Positions 54,439 through 64,000 of a stretch of 64,000 nt of DNA are shown piece by piece. The DNA is from an uncultured Pseudomonadales bacterium (lineage in GTDB: Bacteria; Pseudomonadota; Gammaproteobacteria; Pseudomonadales; Balneatricaceae). Both the position numbers and the translations under genes were made by a program. The stretch spans positions 1 through 64,000 of the forward strand of contig CALJVT010000005.1 of the NCBI GenBank assembly GCA_937773555.1. Direction: 5' to 3'. A model generated the notes under the pieces. That model was not told the DNA's origin and ran no database searches. It saw only the letters and a program-made list of their open reading frames with translations. Within the stretch, counting starts at the first letter, position 1; each line of letters starts with the position of its first letter.

Positions 54439-55959
54439 TTACAACTTACTTTGCATATTAGTCGCCAGAGAAACGTCATCATCAATCACATTCACTTGAT
54501 GCATGGTATTATCATTGCGCACAGCTTCCAAGTTAGCTAAATAAGCTTCATCCACATCACCCGTTACGTATTTTCCATCAAACACAGAACAGTCAAAGTT
54601 AGCTATATCACTACCACCACCTTGGGTTGAACGAATCAAATCTTTAAGGTCCTGATAAATCATACGGTCTGCGCCAATAATATCACCCACTTCTGCATCA
54701 GTGCGGCCATAGGCCACTAGTTCATCAACAGATGGCATGTCGATACCATATACATTGGGGAAACGCACAGCAGGCGCTGCAGAAGCAAAATAAACTTTTT
54801 TGGCCCCCATTTCACGTGCCATTTCTATGATCAGGGTTGACGTGGTGCCCCGCACAATAGAGTCGTCCACTAACAATACATTTTTACCGCGAAATTCAAG
54901 CTCAATTGGATTTAGCTTCTGACGCACAGACTTTTGACGCTGAGTTTGCCCCGGCATAATAAAAGTACGGCCAATATAACGATTTTTAATATAGCCTTCA
55001 CGTAATTTCACCCCAAGCTTACTAGCAAGCTCAACAGCAGACGTTCGGCTGGTGTCAGGAATGGGGATCACTACATCAATGTCGTGATCTGGCCAATCTC
55101 GTAATATTTGATCCGCCAGGTATTCACCCATTTTTAAGCGCGCTTTGTAAACAGAAATACCATCCATGACAGAATCTGGCCTAGCCAAATACACGTATTC
55201 GAATAAACATGGAGACAGCATTGGGTTTTCTGCACACTGACGAGTAAATACCAGCCCACCCTCGGTTATGTAGATACACTCGCCAGGCTCTAGGTCACGC
55301 ACCATGGTGTACCCGGCAGAGTCTAGAGCAACACTTTCAGAGGCAACCATATATTCTGTACCCAGTTCAGATTCACGCTTACCATAGCATAATGGGCGAA
55401 TTCCAAACGGGTCGCGCATGCCCACAATGCCAATACCGGTAATCATGGCTATAACCGCATAGCCTCCTACACAGCGTCGATGTACCTGACGCGCAGCATA
55501 GAAAATATCTTCTTCGCTAGGGACTAACTGGCCAATGCGTTGAAGCTCATGGGCAAATACGTTAAGCAGCACTTCAGAGTCTGAATTAGTATTAACGTGG
55601 CGTAGATCAGACTTAAATATGCTTTCAGAAAGCTCTTTAGCATTGGTTAAATTGCCGTTATGAGCTAAGGCAATGCCATAAGGCGAGTTAACATAAAAAG
55701 GTTGCGCTTCAGCAGCGCTAGAGCTTCCAGCTGTGGGATAACGCACATGGCCAATACCCATATTACCCACCAAACGTCGCATATGCCGGGTACGAAAAAC
55801 GTCTCGTACCAAGCCATTATCCTTGCGTAAAAAGAACCGGCCATCATGGCAGGTCACCATTCCAGCAGCATCCTGACCACGGTGCTGCAAAAAAGTCAGG
55901 GCATCATAGATTTCCTGATTAACATAAGACTTGGCAACAATACCAACGATACCACACAT
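54439..55959 (-). CDS. purF: Amidophosphoribosyltransferase
   Basis: First committed enzyme of purine synthesis, 506 aa. The mature N-terminal Cys is next to the start Met ([11 protein letters not shown]), and the glutaminase domain has [13 protein letters not shown]. The phosphoribosyltransferase domain has the PRPP loop [14 protein letters not shown]. It is the glutamine-dependent, no-propeptide type. It follows cvpA in the same direction. Confidence 0.98.
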   Translation of the reverse strand: MCGIVGIVAKSYVNQEIYDALTFLQHRGQDAAGMVTCHDGRFFLRKDNGLVRDVFRTRHMRRLVGNMGIGHVRYPTAGSSSAAEAQPFYVNSPYGIALAHNGNLTNAKELSESIFKSDLRHVNTNSDSEVLLNVFAHELQRIGQLVPSEEDIFYAARQVHRRCVGGYAVIAMITGIGIVGMRDPFGIRPLCYGKRESELGTEYMVASESVALDSAGYTMVRDLEPGECIYITEGGLVFTRQCAENPMLSPCLFEYVYLARPDSVMDGISVYKARLKMGEYLADQILRDWPDHDIDVVIPIPDTSRTSAVELASKLGVKLREGYIKNRYIGRTFIMPGQTQRQKSVRQKLNPIELEFRGKNVLLVDDSIVRGTTSTLIIEMAREMGAKKVYFASAAPAVRFPNVYGIDMPSVDELVAYGRTDAEVGDIIGADRMIYQDLKDLIRSTQGGGSDIANFDCSVFDGKYVTGDVDEAYLANLEAVRNDNTMHQVNVIDDDVSLATNMQSKL

Positions 55960-55980
55960 GCTTAAACCCTCATTACAACG

Positions 55981-56493
55981 CTATAGGAGCGCTGGCGGCA
56001 ACAGGTCTAATAGACCAGAAGCACTACTCGACATTTTATAGGACCACTCATCAACCAAGATAAAGTGAGGAATAATCAAAGAACTCTGCCACCATGTGTC
56101 GTTGCTTACTGGTGTTAGTGACAACAGAGACACCATGACAATCACCAACAAACAACCCCGCACAATACCAAACACCATACCAAATAAACGATCTGTACCC
56201 GTTAGACCTGTAGCAGAAACTAAACGAGAAAAGACATTATTGATAAGTGCACCAACTACTAGAGTGGCAGCAAACAAAATAGCAAACGCAGCAATCAAAC
56301 GAAACTGCGGCTGGTCGATCCAGTCGATCATAAAACCACTTAGTTTGAACGAAAATAAACGTGCAACAAAAAAAGCTGCCACCCAACTCGCCAAGGACAG
56401 TAGTTCTTTAACGAAACCACGTAGCAAACCAAAAACGCAAGAAACAGCGATTATGGCAACAAGTATCCAGTCAAAAACGTTGAGGCTTTCCAT
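55981..56493 (-). CDS. cvpA: Colicin V production-family membrane protein
   Basis: Inner-membrane protein of 170 aa with four helices (WILVAIIAVSCVFGLLRG, AAFAILFAATLVVGALIN, VFGIVRGCLLVIVMVSLLSL). The family start and the FVKELLSLASWVAAFFVARLFS segment fit CvpA. The gene precedes purF by 21 bases, the usual order. Its role in envelope stress or septation is not settled. Confidence 0.93.
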   Translation of the reverse strand: MESLNVFDWILVAIIAVSCVFGLLRGFVKELLSLASWVAAFFVARLFSFKLSGFMIDWIDQPQFRLIAAFAILFAATLVVGALINNVFSRLVSATGLTGTDRLFGMVFGIVRGCLLVIVMVSLLSLTPVSNDTWWQSSLIIPHFILVDEWSYKMSSSASGLLDLLPPALL

Positions 56494-56543
56494 ACATAAC
56501 CTTGATTAAACGACCCGTTAACATGCTTAAGAAGAGCGGCCTG

Positions 56544-57104
56544 CTATAGCTTCTCTACTTCATATAAAGTGACCATGCCGGTCATTTTAAACTTATCTTT
56601 TAACTTTTCCTGTAAAGCTTCAGCTTTGGGCCTATCTAACTCTGGGCCCACAAGCACTTTAAAAAGCGCACCATTGGGCACCATATAAGCAGCAAAACCA
56701 GCCTTAATAACCTTGTCCTTTAACCGAGCTGCATTAGACCGCTTGCCAAAGTTACCCAATTGCACAACCCACCCAGTGGGCAACCCCTGTGGGTTCAGCA
56801 AACTATCACTTGGCTTAAGCTTGGCCATATTAGTATTTTGTGTGTTAGTGGTTGATTTTTCTACAGCAATAATTGGGCTCAACTCAATTACCTGTAAGCT
56901 GCTCGGATCAACAGTTTCCAAGGCATTGCCCACGTCAAGAGACTCAATTACATTAATCACCTCAACTTCAGGCATTGGAGGCTGTTGGTGGGTAGATTGG
57001 TATTGCTCTAGGCCTGCGCCATCTAGCCAAAATGGCAATATAATCGCAGCCAAGCTCAACAGCATGACACTACCTACAATACGATGCTTCACTGTTGCCT
57101 CCAC
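56544..57104 (-). CDS. dedD: SPOR-domain protein (DedD-like)
   Basis: Membrane-anchored protein of 186 aa. A single N-terminal helix (residues 10-26, VGSVMLLSLAAIILPFW) is followed by a linker and a C-terminal SPOR domain (TGWVVQLGNFGKRSNAARLKD ... FKVLVGPELDRPKAEALQEK). SPOR domains bind peptidoglycan at the division site. Start codon is GTG 57104. Between folC and cvpA as in many gammaproteobacteria. Confidence 0.87.
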   Translation of the reverse strand: MEATVKHRIVGSVMLLSLAAIILPFWLDGAGLEQYQSTHQQPPMPEVEVINVIESLDVGNALETVDPSSLQVIELSPIIAVEKSTTNTQNTNMAKLKPSDSLLNPQGLPTGWVVQLGNFGKRSNAARLKDKVIKAGFAAYMVPNGALFKVLVGPELDRPKAEALQEKLKDKFKMTGMVTLYEVEKL

Positions 57105-57133
57105 TAATTTTTTCCTCTTTACGATAATGCTAC

Positions 57134-58408
57134 TTAGGACTCAATAAAAGCCAGCACTGCTCCAACGGTTACAAACGAACCAAAGACGATTACCCTGTCT
57201 TTTGCTGACGCCATTGATATGGCCTGACTAAACGCTTTAACTGGGGTGTCGCACGCTGAAACTTGGGCAGCAACAACACCACATTTAGCTGTTTCTTCAG
57301 CAAGCACTGCACTGGATAAGCCCCTTATGCCTTGGCTGCTTGCAAGCATCCAGTGATCAAAGGTCTGGCTTAAGGCTGCAATGACTTGCTGATAGTCTTT
57401 GTCACCTAACATAGCCAATACAGCGATAGTTTTGCCATCGCAGGCTTCATTGCCTAAAGTAGTTGCTAAATTCTGCGCCGCTTGTGGGTTGTGAGCAACA
57501 TCTAAAATAACTTGCTTGCCTTGCCATTCCAACCTTTGAAAGCGACCTATTAAACGCGCCTTAGTTAACCCCAAGACGATATCAGCAACCTTTATATCGT
57601 AGCTTAAACAGCTCACGGCCTGCACCACTGCTGGCATATTCATAGCAGGTAATTTGGTTTCAGGCAAGTTAACGGTTAAGCCAGAGCTATTACTCCAAGT
57701 GTGATTTTCAACTTTGAAGTCAACACCGTTCTGAAAACACTGAGCATTAATTTCTTGGGCATATTGAGCCACAGACGCCGGGCAGTCTAAGGCTCCTACA
57801 ATGGCAGGTTTGTTAGCCCTATAAATACCTGCTTTTTCACGCCCAATCACATTGACATCATCACCCAGCCAATCTACATGATCCACCGAAATACTGGTAA
57901 CAATGGCGACATCAGCATCAATGAGGTTCACCGCATCTAAACGACCACCTAAGCCTATCTCTAACACTGCAACATCTAAGTTTGCTCGTTGCATCAGATC
58001 AAAAGCAAGCAAGGCATTAAATTCAAAATAAGTCAGCACAGTAGCCACACCAACTTCATCGAAACGAGCCTTATTTACGCGTTCAAAGCTTGCACACAAA
58101 GAAGCATCATCTACAGGTTTACCTTGAAACTGAATACGCTCGTTAAAGCGCACAAAATGGGGTGATGTAAGGCTTGCATAGGTTAAACCAGCCTGTTCCA
58201 AAATGGAGGTTAAAAAAGCAACACTCGATCCCTTGCCATTAGTGCCAGCTACCGTGATCACTTGCTTGGCGATCGGTTCATCACCCAGTAATCGTTTAGA
58301 CACATGTCGAATACGAGTGAGGCCCATGTCAATTTCATGGCTTGGGTGCTGCTGCTCTAGCCAAGTAAGCCATTGGCTTGCTTGGTGAAAGGCGGGGGTT
58401 TGTGACAT
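57134..58408 (-). CDS. folC: Folylpolyglutamate synthase / dihydrofolate synthase
   Basis: Mur-ligase-family enzyme of 424 aa that adds glutamate to folates. The P-loop VAGTNGKGSS, SPHFVRFNERIQ, and the Mg-binding EIGLGGRLDAVN are present, as is DHVDWLG and DVAHNPQAAQNLA. ATG 58408 is preferred to the preceding TTG. It follows accD by five bases. Confidence 0.97.
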   Translation of the reverse strand: MSQTPAFHQASQWLTWLEQQHPSHEIDMGLTRIRHVSKRLLGDEPIAKQVITVAGTNGKGSSVAFLTSILEQAGLTYASLTSPHFVRFNERIQFQGKPVDDASLCASFERVNKARFDEVGVATVLTYFEFNALLAFDLMQRANLDVAVLEIGLGGRLDAVNLIDADVAIVTSISVDHVDWLGDDVNVIGREKAGIYRANKPAIVGALDCPASVAQYAQEINAQCFQNGVDFKVENHTWSNSSGLTVNLPETKLPAMNMPAVVQAVSCLSYDIKVADIVLGLTKARLIGRFQRLEWQGKQVILDVAHNPQAAQNLATTLGNEACDGKTIAVLAMLGDKDYQQVIAALSQTFDHWMLASSQGIRGLSSAVLAEETAKCGVVAAQVSACDTPVKAFSQAISMASAKDRVIVFGSFVTVGAVLAFIES

Positions 58409-58413
58409 CAAAA

Positions 58414-59298
58414 TTAAGCTTCTATAACCAGCGCAGGCTTTTGAGTCATGGCACTTAACAAACGTCCCACTGTGGCACGCATATCGTGACGAGAAATAAT
58501 CATGTCAATGGCTCCATGATCGAGTAAAAACTCACTTTTTTGAAAACCGTCAGGCAACGTTTCACGGACAGTTTGTTCAATTACACGCGGCCCAGCAAAA
58601 CCCATTCGGGCCCCAGGCTCAGCAATATTTAAATCTCCCAGCATAGCCAAACTAGCTGAAACCCCACCATACACAGGGTCAGTAAGCACAGAAATATAAG
58701 GAATGCCTTGCTGCTTTAGCTTTTCTAGGGCTGCACTTGTTTTAGCCATCTGGAACAAAGACGTTAAGGCTTCCTGCATGCGTGCGCCACCAGATGCTGA
58801 GAAACACACTAGAGGGATTCCCTGCTCCATACTTACATTTGCCGCTCGCACAAACCGTTCGCCAACCACAGCGCCCATAGATCCACCTAAGAAGTTAAAC
58901 TCAAAGGCAACAGCAACTATATCTAAGCCTACCAATTTGCCTTTCATAGCTACTAGGGCATCTTTTTCTTCTGTGGCTTTTTGAGCTGCGGATAAACGAT
59001 CTTTGTATTTTTTTACATCTTTAAATTTTAATTTATCAACAGGTTCTATTTCTGCCGCTATTTCAGTACCAGAGTTGGCATCTAAGAACATGGTCAAGCG
59101 ATCACGAGCAGGAACACGCATGTGATGTTCACATTTTGTGCATACTTCTAAATTCTTTTCCAATTCTGGCTTATATAAAGCTGCCGCACATTTTGGGCAT
59201 TTTTTCCACACGCCTTCAGGAATGTTGCTGCGCCTGTCTTTATTACCTAGGTTGGTCAAAATACCAGCAGGAACAATTTTATCTAACCAGCTACTCAT
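58414..59298 (-). CDS. accD: Acetyl-CoA carboxylase carboxyltransferase subunit beta
   Basis: Enzyme subunit of 294 aa for the first step of fatty acid synthesis. The N-terminal zinc ribbon has cysteines in [12 protein letters not shown] and [10 protein letters not shown]. The crotonase-like domain shows [19 protein letters not shown] and [17 protein letters not shown] 59298 has GGAG upstream. It lies between trpA and folC, the standard gammaproteobacterial position. Confidence 0.97.
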   Translation of the reverse strand: MSSWLDKIVPAGILTNLGNKDRRSNIPEGVWKKCPKCAAALYKPELEKNLEVCTKCEHHMRVPARDRLTMFLDANSGTEIAAEIEPVDKLKFKDVKKYKDRLSAAQKATEEKDALVAMKGKLVGLDIVAVAFEFNFLGGSMGAVVGERFVRAANVSMEQGIPLVCFSASGGARMQEALTSLFQMAKTSAALEKLKQQGIPYISVLTDPVYGGVSASLAMLGDLNIAEPGARMGFAGPRVIEQTVRETLPDGFQKSEFLLDHGAIDMIISRHDMRATVGRLLSAMTQKPALVIEA

Positions 59299-59347
59299 AA
59301 CTTCTCCCATCGCGACCGGCAGTCACAGTGTCGGCGTATTAATTTTA

Positions 59348-60157
59348 TTAAACAGCAGTGTCCATGGCTTGGCGCATTTCTGATAAGGTTAGAACGACTT
59401 GCGCACAGCCTTTTTCTGGATCACTAGCGTTGTCTCCCAACGCATTAACCAGCACACTGCCTACCACAACCCCGTCGGCTATTTGGGCTACACGGGCAGC
59501 TGAATCTGCATCTCTAATACCAAACCCCACACCTAAAGGTAACTGGGTGTGTTGCTTAACCAAGTCTAATTTTTCTGCTACAGCGTCTGTGTCTATTGCA
59601 GCAGCGCCTGTGACACCCTTTAAAGAAACATAATACATATAACCACTACCAGCAGCACAAATTTTCTTGATACGTTCTTCTGTCGTGGTTGGCGTAATGA
59701 GAAAGATAGCATCTAAACCTGCTTGGCGAAGGTCTTTACCAAAATCTTCACTTTCCTCTGGCGGCAAGTCTACTAGCAAAACACCATCCAAACTGACCTT
59801 TTTGGCCGTCGCTACAAAGACATCGTAACCCATCTTTTCTACTGTGTTTAGATAACCCATCAACACTACTGGAGTGGTGTCATTTTGCTCTCTAAACTCT
59901 GCCACCATGGATAAAATCATAGCCAGCGAAGTTTTATGGGCCAAGGCCCTTTCACAGGCAAGCTGAATTACAGGGCCATCTGCCATCGGGTCTGAAAATG
60001 GAATACCTAGCTCTATAATGTCCGCACCCACAGACACCATCTGGTGCATTAACCCCACGGTTACTTGAGGGTTAGGGTCACCAGCGGTAACGTAGGGAAT
60101 TAAGGCCTGACGACCTTGGGCCTTTAGGGCGTCAAAGCAAGCTGCTATACGACTCAT
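59348..60157 (-). CDS. trpA: Tryptophan synthase alpha subunit
   Basis: TIM-barrel subunit of 269 aa that cuts indoleglycerol phosphate to indole. Catalytic Glu in IIELGIPFSDPMADGP and catalytic Asp in VLLVDLPPEES are present, and the phosphate-binding glycines lie in LGVGFGIRDA. It follows trpB by 11 bases. Confidence 0.97.
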   Translation of the reverse strand: MSRIAACFDALKAQGRQALIPYVTAGDPNPQVTVGLMHQMVSVGADIIELGIPFSDPMADGPVIQLACERALAHKTSLAMILSMVAEFREQNDTTPVVLMGYLNTVEKMGYDVFVATAKKVSLDGVLLVDLPPEESEDFGKDLRQAGLDAIFLITPTTTEERIKKICAAGSGYMYYVSLKGVTGAAAIDTDAVAEKLDLVKQHTQLPLGVGFGIRDADSAARVAQIADGVVVGSVLVNALGDNASDPEKGCAQVVLTLSEMRQAMDTAV

Positions 60158-60168
60158 GATTTCTTTCC

Positions 60169-61371
60169 TTAAACTTTAATGCCGTCGATATCGGCGACGG
60201 TTTGCATATCTTTATCACCACGACCAGACAAGTTAACAACAATTGTTTGATCTGGACGCATTTGAGAAGCCAATTTACACGCATAAGCAACAGCATGACT
60301 TGACTCAAGGGCCGGTATAATACCTTCAAGCAAGCATAGCTCCCTAAAAGAATCCAAGGCTTCAGTGTCTGTGGCTATGACATATTCGGCACGGCCAGTG
60401 TCTTTTAAGTACGAATGCTCTGGGCCAACACCTGGGTAATCCAAACCTGCAGAGACTGAGTGAGTAGGCAAAATTTGCCCATTTTCGTCACTCATTAAAT
60501 AAGTACGATTACCATGCAAAATACCGGGCGTGCCCGCTGAAAGTGGCGCAGCATGACGACCAGACTCCAGACCGCTACCACCTGCTTCTACACCGATTAG
60601 ACGGACATCTTTGTCCTCAAGGAAAGGATGGAACATGCCAATCGCATTTGAACCACCACCTACGCATGCTATAACAGCATCGGGTAACCTGCCTGTTCGT
60701 TCAAGGGTCTGGCGACGCGCTTCGCGACCCATAATACTTTGGAAGTCCCTTACTATTTTTGGGTAAGGATGCGGGCCTGCAGCAGAACCAATAATGTAAT
60801 AGGTATTATCAACATTAGTTACCCAGTCGCGCATTGCCTCGTTCAAGGCATCTTTTAGGGTTTGGGTACCCGAAGTCACACCAACAACAGTCGCACCTAA
60901 AAGTTTCATACGATAAACATTTTGTGCCTGTCGTCGAATATCTTCAACGCCCATATAAACCACACACTCTAAACCCAGACGAGCAGCCACAGTGGCACTG
61001 GCAACACCATGCTGGCCTGCACCTGTTTCTGCAATAATCCGGGGCTTGCCCATATGTTTCGCTAGCAGAGCTTGGCCAATGGTGTTATTAATCTTGTGAG
61101 CACCTGTATGATTCAGGTCTTCCCGCTTCAGGTAGATTTGCGCCCCGCCATAGGTCTTTGTTAACCGTTTAGCATGGTAAAGCGGCGACGGCCGACCCAC
61201 ATAGTGAGCCATGTCTAAATCAAATTCAGCCTGAAATGCAGGGTCTTGCCACAAAAGATCATAGGTATCACTAAGTTCATCTAATGCTGCAAATAGAGTT
61301 TCTGATACAAAACGTCCGCCATAGGGCCCGAAATGGCCATTAGCGTCTGGCAATACTGATGCTTTAGTCAC
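60169..61371 (-). CDS. trpB: Tryptophan synthase beta subunit
   Basis: PLP subunit of 400 aa that joins indole and serine. PLP lysine in [37 protein letters not shown], and the phosphate-binding [11 protein letters not shown]. The start is GTG 61371 and overlaps the 3' end of trpF by eight bases, so the genes are coupled. Confidence 0.97.
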   Translation of the reverse strand: MTKASVLPDANGHFGPYGGRFVSETLFAALDELSDTYDLLWQDPAFQAEFDLDMAHYVGRPSPLYHAKRLTKTYGGAQIYLKREDLNHTGAHKINNTIGQALLAKHMGKPRIIAETGAGQHGVASATVAARLGLECVVYMGVEDIRRQAQNVYRMKLLGATVVGVTSGTQTLKDALNEAMRDWVTNVDNTYYIIGSAAGPHPYPKIVRDFQSIMGREARRQTLERTGRLPDAVIACVGGGSNAIGMFHPFLEDKDVRLIGVEAGGSGLESGRHAAPLSAGTPGILHGNRTYLMSDENGQILPTHSVSAGLDYPGVGPEHSYLKDTGRAEYVIATDTEALDSFRELCLLEGIIPALESSHAVAYACKLASQMRPDQTIVVNLSGRGDKDMQTVADIDGIKV

Positions 61372-62044
61372 TAGATGTTCCTTTTATTTCAATATGGTTT
61401 GATAATTGTGAAGGTAAATACGATAAATAGGGTTTTGCTTGGCGCATAAATGCCGCAATCTTAGCATGATCTTTAACGCCTTTGTGGCTTTCAACACCGC
61501 CACTTACGTCAATTGCCCAGGGATTAACTTGCTCGATCGCCAGTTGCACGTTTCGAACATCAATGCCACCTGCCAGCACCACATCTGCAGTAATATCTTC
61601 AGGGATGCGATGCCAATCAAACTGGTCGCCTGTGCCACCAGGTACACCCGCCTTATAGGCGTCTAGCAATAAGCCTTGGGCACGACTATAACATTGCCTT
61701 TGCTGATGTAAGTTAATGTTTGGGCGCATTCTCACAGCCTTAATCCAAGGCAGCTGGAACTGATCGCAAAACTGCGCTGATTCTTCACCATGAAACTGCA
61801 AGAGAGAAAGTGGTACTTGAGAAAGGATGTGGTCTATTTCTGCAGCTGTAGCATCTACAAACAAACCTACGCAAGAAACAAAGGGGGGCAAGGCGCAAGC
61901 GATCTCTGCGGCAGTGGCAATATCAACAGCTCGAGGACTTGGCGGGTAAAAAACTAAACCAATAGCGTCCGCCCCAGCTTGTGCAGCAAAAACTGCATCA
62001 TTTGCTTGGCGAAGGCCACATATTTTTACGCGAGGTTGTGTCAC
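61364..62044 (-). CDS. trpF: Phosphoribosylanthranilate isomerase
   Basis: TIM-barrel enzyme of 226 aa of the tryptophan pathway. [11 protein letters not shown] with the catalytic Cys, [39 protein letters not shown] and IDVSGGVE match TrpF. The start codon is GTG at 62044. It heads the trpFBA cluster. Confidence 0.95.
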   Translation of the reverse strand: MTQPRVKICGLRQANDAVFAAQAGADAIGLVFYPPSPRAVDIATAAEIACALPPFVSCVGLFVDATAAEIDHILSQVPLSLLQFHGEESAQFCDQFQLPWIKAVRMRPNINLHQQRQCYSRAQGLLLDAYKAGVPGGTGDQFDWHRIPEDITADVVLAGGIDVRNVQLAIEQVNPWAIDVSGGVESHKGVKDHAKIAAFMRQAKPYLSYLPSQLSNHIEIKGTSSD

Positions 62045-62148
62045 AATGAATCGCTGCTATTGATCGCTAAAGGTATAAAATTCACAGGCCAATGGTAGCA
62101 GATAATTCAGCCTTGTGGCGCACTATATAAGCTTATTAAGTCACTCTT

Positions 62149-63000
62149 TTACACATTTATCCAAGGCGCTAAAAAATGTGGCCCTAGCGGTGTCTGCGGC
62201 AAATTAAAAGCATCATCATACTCGGCATCTACAAAGTACAAGCCATAAGGTTTTGCCGTTGCTGCACTGACCCGCCGATCCTTTGCAATTAGCACCTCCA
62301 TTGCCCACTCTGGAGGTGCTTCACCCGCACCAATTTTCATCAATAATCCTGCAAGGTTGCGAATCATGTGATGCAAGAATGCATTAGCACGTACATCTAA
62401 CACAATATAATCTCCTGCAGCTATAACATTTAAATGGTGCATGGTACGTATGGGGCTATTGGCCTGGCAAGCAGCTGCTCGAAATGAACTGAAGTCGTGG
62501 GTGCCTACTAGGTGAGCAGCAGCCTTTTGCATGCTCACAATATCCAGAGGGCGGTAGTTCCAAGTCACCTCCTTATCCATCAACGCTGGCCTTAGGGCAT
62601 GGTTATAAATCACATAACGGTAGCGACGGGCGGTAGCACTGAAACGTGCATGGAACTTTTCATCTACCGGCTGTGCCCATTGAATAGCAACGTCATCTGG
62701 TAAATTCATATTGCCACCATGTGTCCATGCGCGCAGTGGCCTTTGCGCCACAGTATCAAAATGCACAACTTGAGCACTAGCATGGACCCCAGCATCTGTG
62801 CGCCCTGCGCACATCACCTTTATCGGTTCGTTAGCCACAATACTAAGGGCATCTTCTAGCTTTTCTTGGACACTGATGTGCCCACTGGGCTGGCGCTGCC
62901 AACCATGATAGTAGCGGCCATTGTAAGCAATACCTAGAGCAATACGCTGCTTGTCTTCAGCCAAAAATTCAGACGCGTCTGCTTTAAATGTTGTGGCCAT
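62149..63000 (-). CDS. truA: tRNA pseudouridine synthase A (38-40)
   Basis: Enzyme of 283 aa that makes pseudouridine at positions 38-40 of tRNA. The catalytic Asp is in CAGRTDAGVHASAQVVHF. FHARFSATARRYRYVIYN and FLHHMIRNLAGLLMKIG are also characteristic. It follows fimV by six bases in the same direction. The gene order fimV-truA-trpF is common in gammaproteobacteria. Confidence 0.97.
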   Translation of the reverse strand: MATTFKADASEFLAEDKQRIALGIAYNGRYYHGWQRQPSGHISVQEKLEDALSIVANEPIKVMCAGRTDAGVHASAQVVHFDTVAQRPLRAWTHGGNMNLPDDVAIQWAQPVDEKFHARFSATARRYRYVIYNHALRPALMDKEVTWNYRPLDIVSMQKAAAHLVGTHDFSSFRAAACQANSPIRTMHHLNVIAAGDYIVLDVRANAFLHHMIRNLAGLLMKIGAGEAPPEWAMEVLIAKDRRVSAATAKPYGLYFVDAEYDDAFNLPQTPLGPHFLAPWINV

Positions 63001-63006
63001 ATAACC

Positions 63007-64000
63007 TTAGACCTCGTTAATGTTAGATAATAAAGCACTGGCTTTAGCTTGCTGTTCTGCATCACCTTGGTTGAGCACTTGGCGCAACATTGCTCGGGCT
63101 TTTTGCAGGTCTCCCATATCACGATAACTTAAGGCAAGATCTAATTTGGTATTCATCTCTTCATCATGAGACAAGTAATCCACAGGCTCATCAGCTTGGT
63201 TATGCATTAGCTTTTGGCCGCTCAACATCGACTCAACGTCAGCAGACAAGTGCAATTGATCATCCTGAATTTTAGCATTTAAGCCTTGGTCCATTGCCTG
63301 GGTTTCGTCTCGCTCTTGTTGCTGCAGCAATTCTTCAATAAAGCTACGCTCTGGCATGCCACCTCGCACTATTTTTACACCTTGGTCCATATTGTCAGTT
63401 TGCGTATCTAGGTTAGTGGCATAATCAGCCAATGACTGATGTGCTGTTGGCTGCTCTTCAAATACTTTTGAGTGGATTCTACGCTCTGGAACCCCCCTCC
63501 TACCACGACTTATAATCCACCAAATAATTCCAGCCATAAACAATACTGGTAGCAACAAAAACCCTAACACTTGCACAATACTGCGCCACTGCGATGTCTG
63601 TACACTTTTTTCATTTACGTCATTGGCTTGCACGACAGAAGCGATAGTGGTTTCTGTTTTAGCCAAGGCCTGCTTAGCCTGCGCTAAATCCTGTTCTGTT
63701 TGATTAAGGTCTGCTTGTTTTGTTTCAAACTTTATATCTAGTGCTAACATACTGGCTTCAATTTGATCTTTCTGCTGGCTCAGGCTTTTAATATCCTGCT
63801 GCTGAACAGCTAAGCCCTGAGCTAGATTTTCATTCGTTTTGGCAAGCAACTCTTGTTGTGATAATGCCAGACTATGATTGACTTGGAGGCCTTTCACTTC
63901 GGCTTGTAGAATTTGTGACTGACTCGCCAAACTATTAAGCTTGATCTGCTGGTTTTGCACTTGTTGCTCAACACCTTGTACATTTTCTTCCTCTAGCTTA
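63007..64000 (-). CDS. fimV: FimV-like peptidoglycan-binding protein (5' part outside window)
   Basis: C-terminal 330 residues of a large inner-membrane protein, entering from the right edge with no start in view. It has a long coiled coil rich in Gln/Leu/Ala, a membrane helix (VLGFLLLPVLFMAGIIWWII), an acidic cytoplasmic part, and the FimV C-terminal motif (TKLDLALSYRDMGDLQKARAMLRQVLNQG). FimV organises pole functions such as type IV pili and chemosensing. The gene order confirms the identity. Confidence 0.92.
   Translation of the reverse strand, partial: KLEEENVQGVEQQVQNQQIKLNSLASQSQILQAEVKGLQVNHSLALSQQELLAKTNENLAQGLAVQQQDIKSLSQQKDQIEASMLALDIKFETKQADLNQTEQDLAQAKQALAKTETTIASVVQANDVNEKSVQTSQWRSIVQVLGFLLLPVLFMAGIIWWIISRGRRGVPERRIHSKVFEEQPTAHQSLADYATNLDTQTDNMDQGVKIVRGGMPERSFIEELLQQQERDETQAMDQGLNAKIQDDQLHLSADVESMLSGQKLMHNQADEPVDYLSHDEEMNTKLDLALSYRDMGDLQKARAMLRQVLNQGDAEQQAKASALLSNINEV

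Noticed and set aside
56096-56509. 137-codon open frame on the plus strand
   Set aside because: It is antisense to cvpA; the basic composition (many Lys/Asn/Thr) is the mirror of a membrane protein gene.
1-64000. CRISPR array, rRNA, prophage or insertion sequence
   Set aside because: No direct-repeat array with unique spacers, no rRNA, and no transposase or integrase reading frame was seen.

Overview
The window looks like part of the chromosome of a marine gammaproteobacterium that oxidises sulfur compounds and lives partly on organosulfur compounds. The base composition is moderately AT-rich. The lineage is read from gene order: the right end holds fimV-truA-trpF-trpB-trpA-accD-folC-SPOR gene-cvpA-purF-metZ, a classic gammaproteobacterial block, and glnS-cysS lies next to a Pro-Arg-His-Leu tRNA cluster. 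No rRNA, prophage, insertion sequence or CRISPR array is visible, and the genus cannot be named from what is here.

Layout, left to right. (1) 1-11454: a leftward block with a sulfonate/nitrate-type ABC importer (one binding protein, two permeases, two ATPases), a complete four-component Rieske oxygenase (alpha, beta, ferredoxin, reductase), a PanB-like protein and a TauE/SafE-type exporter, with a divergent LysR regulator. It reads as a regulated uptake and oxygenation island, possibly for a sulfonated compound. (2) 11455-19755: loosely packed accessory genes, namely a TPR/2-oxoglutarate-oxygenase fusion, cupins, an ABM-type protein, a decayed alpha/beta hydrolase, a squalene/phytoene synthase, a frameshifted secreted protein and a lone flagellin. 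(3) 19756-24810: four tRNAs, cysS, glnS, ppiB and lpxH. (4) 25057-29682: a taurine-type ABC importer whose permease has a large N-terminal extension, followed by a ChrR-like cupin protein. (5) 29841-42043: the sulfur-oxidation core, a phosphodiesterase, then aprM-aprB-aprA-two small accessory genes-a 53-residue ORF-sat, then soeABC-tauE. (6) 42184-43521: two tandem small genes of 57 and 58 codons with nearly identical C-termini, each with its own promoter region and terminator, then a phosphatase-like protein. (7) 43744-50225: taurine:pyruvate aminotransferase with a divergent MocR/TauR regulator, a Pta/Ptb-type acyltransferase, two EamA transporters and miaE. (8) 50527-64000: acnB and the conserved housekeeping block.

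The genes fit one theme. Taurine (and perhaps another sulfonate) is imported by the TauABC-like system and deaminated by Tpa to sulfoacetaldehyde. A sulfoacetaldehyde acetyltransferase (xsc), not in this window, would release sulfite and acetyl phosphate, the latter usable by the Pta-type enzyme. Sulfite can then be oxidised directly by SoeABC, or through APS by AprBA-AprM and Sat with ATP formation, or exported by the TauE-like carriers.

The strongest candidate for something undescribed is the tandem pair of small proteins ending in PVFVGIAG at 42243-42964, duplicated together with leader, promoter region and terminator. Secondary candidates are the PanB-like/Rieske oxygenase island, the 53-codon ORF in the apr-sat operon, and the extended permease.
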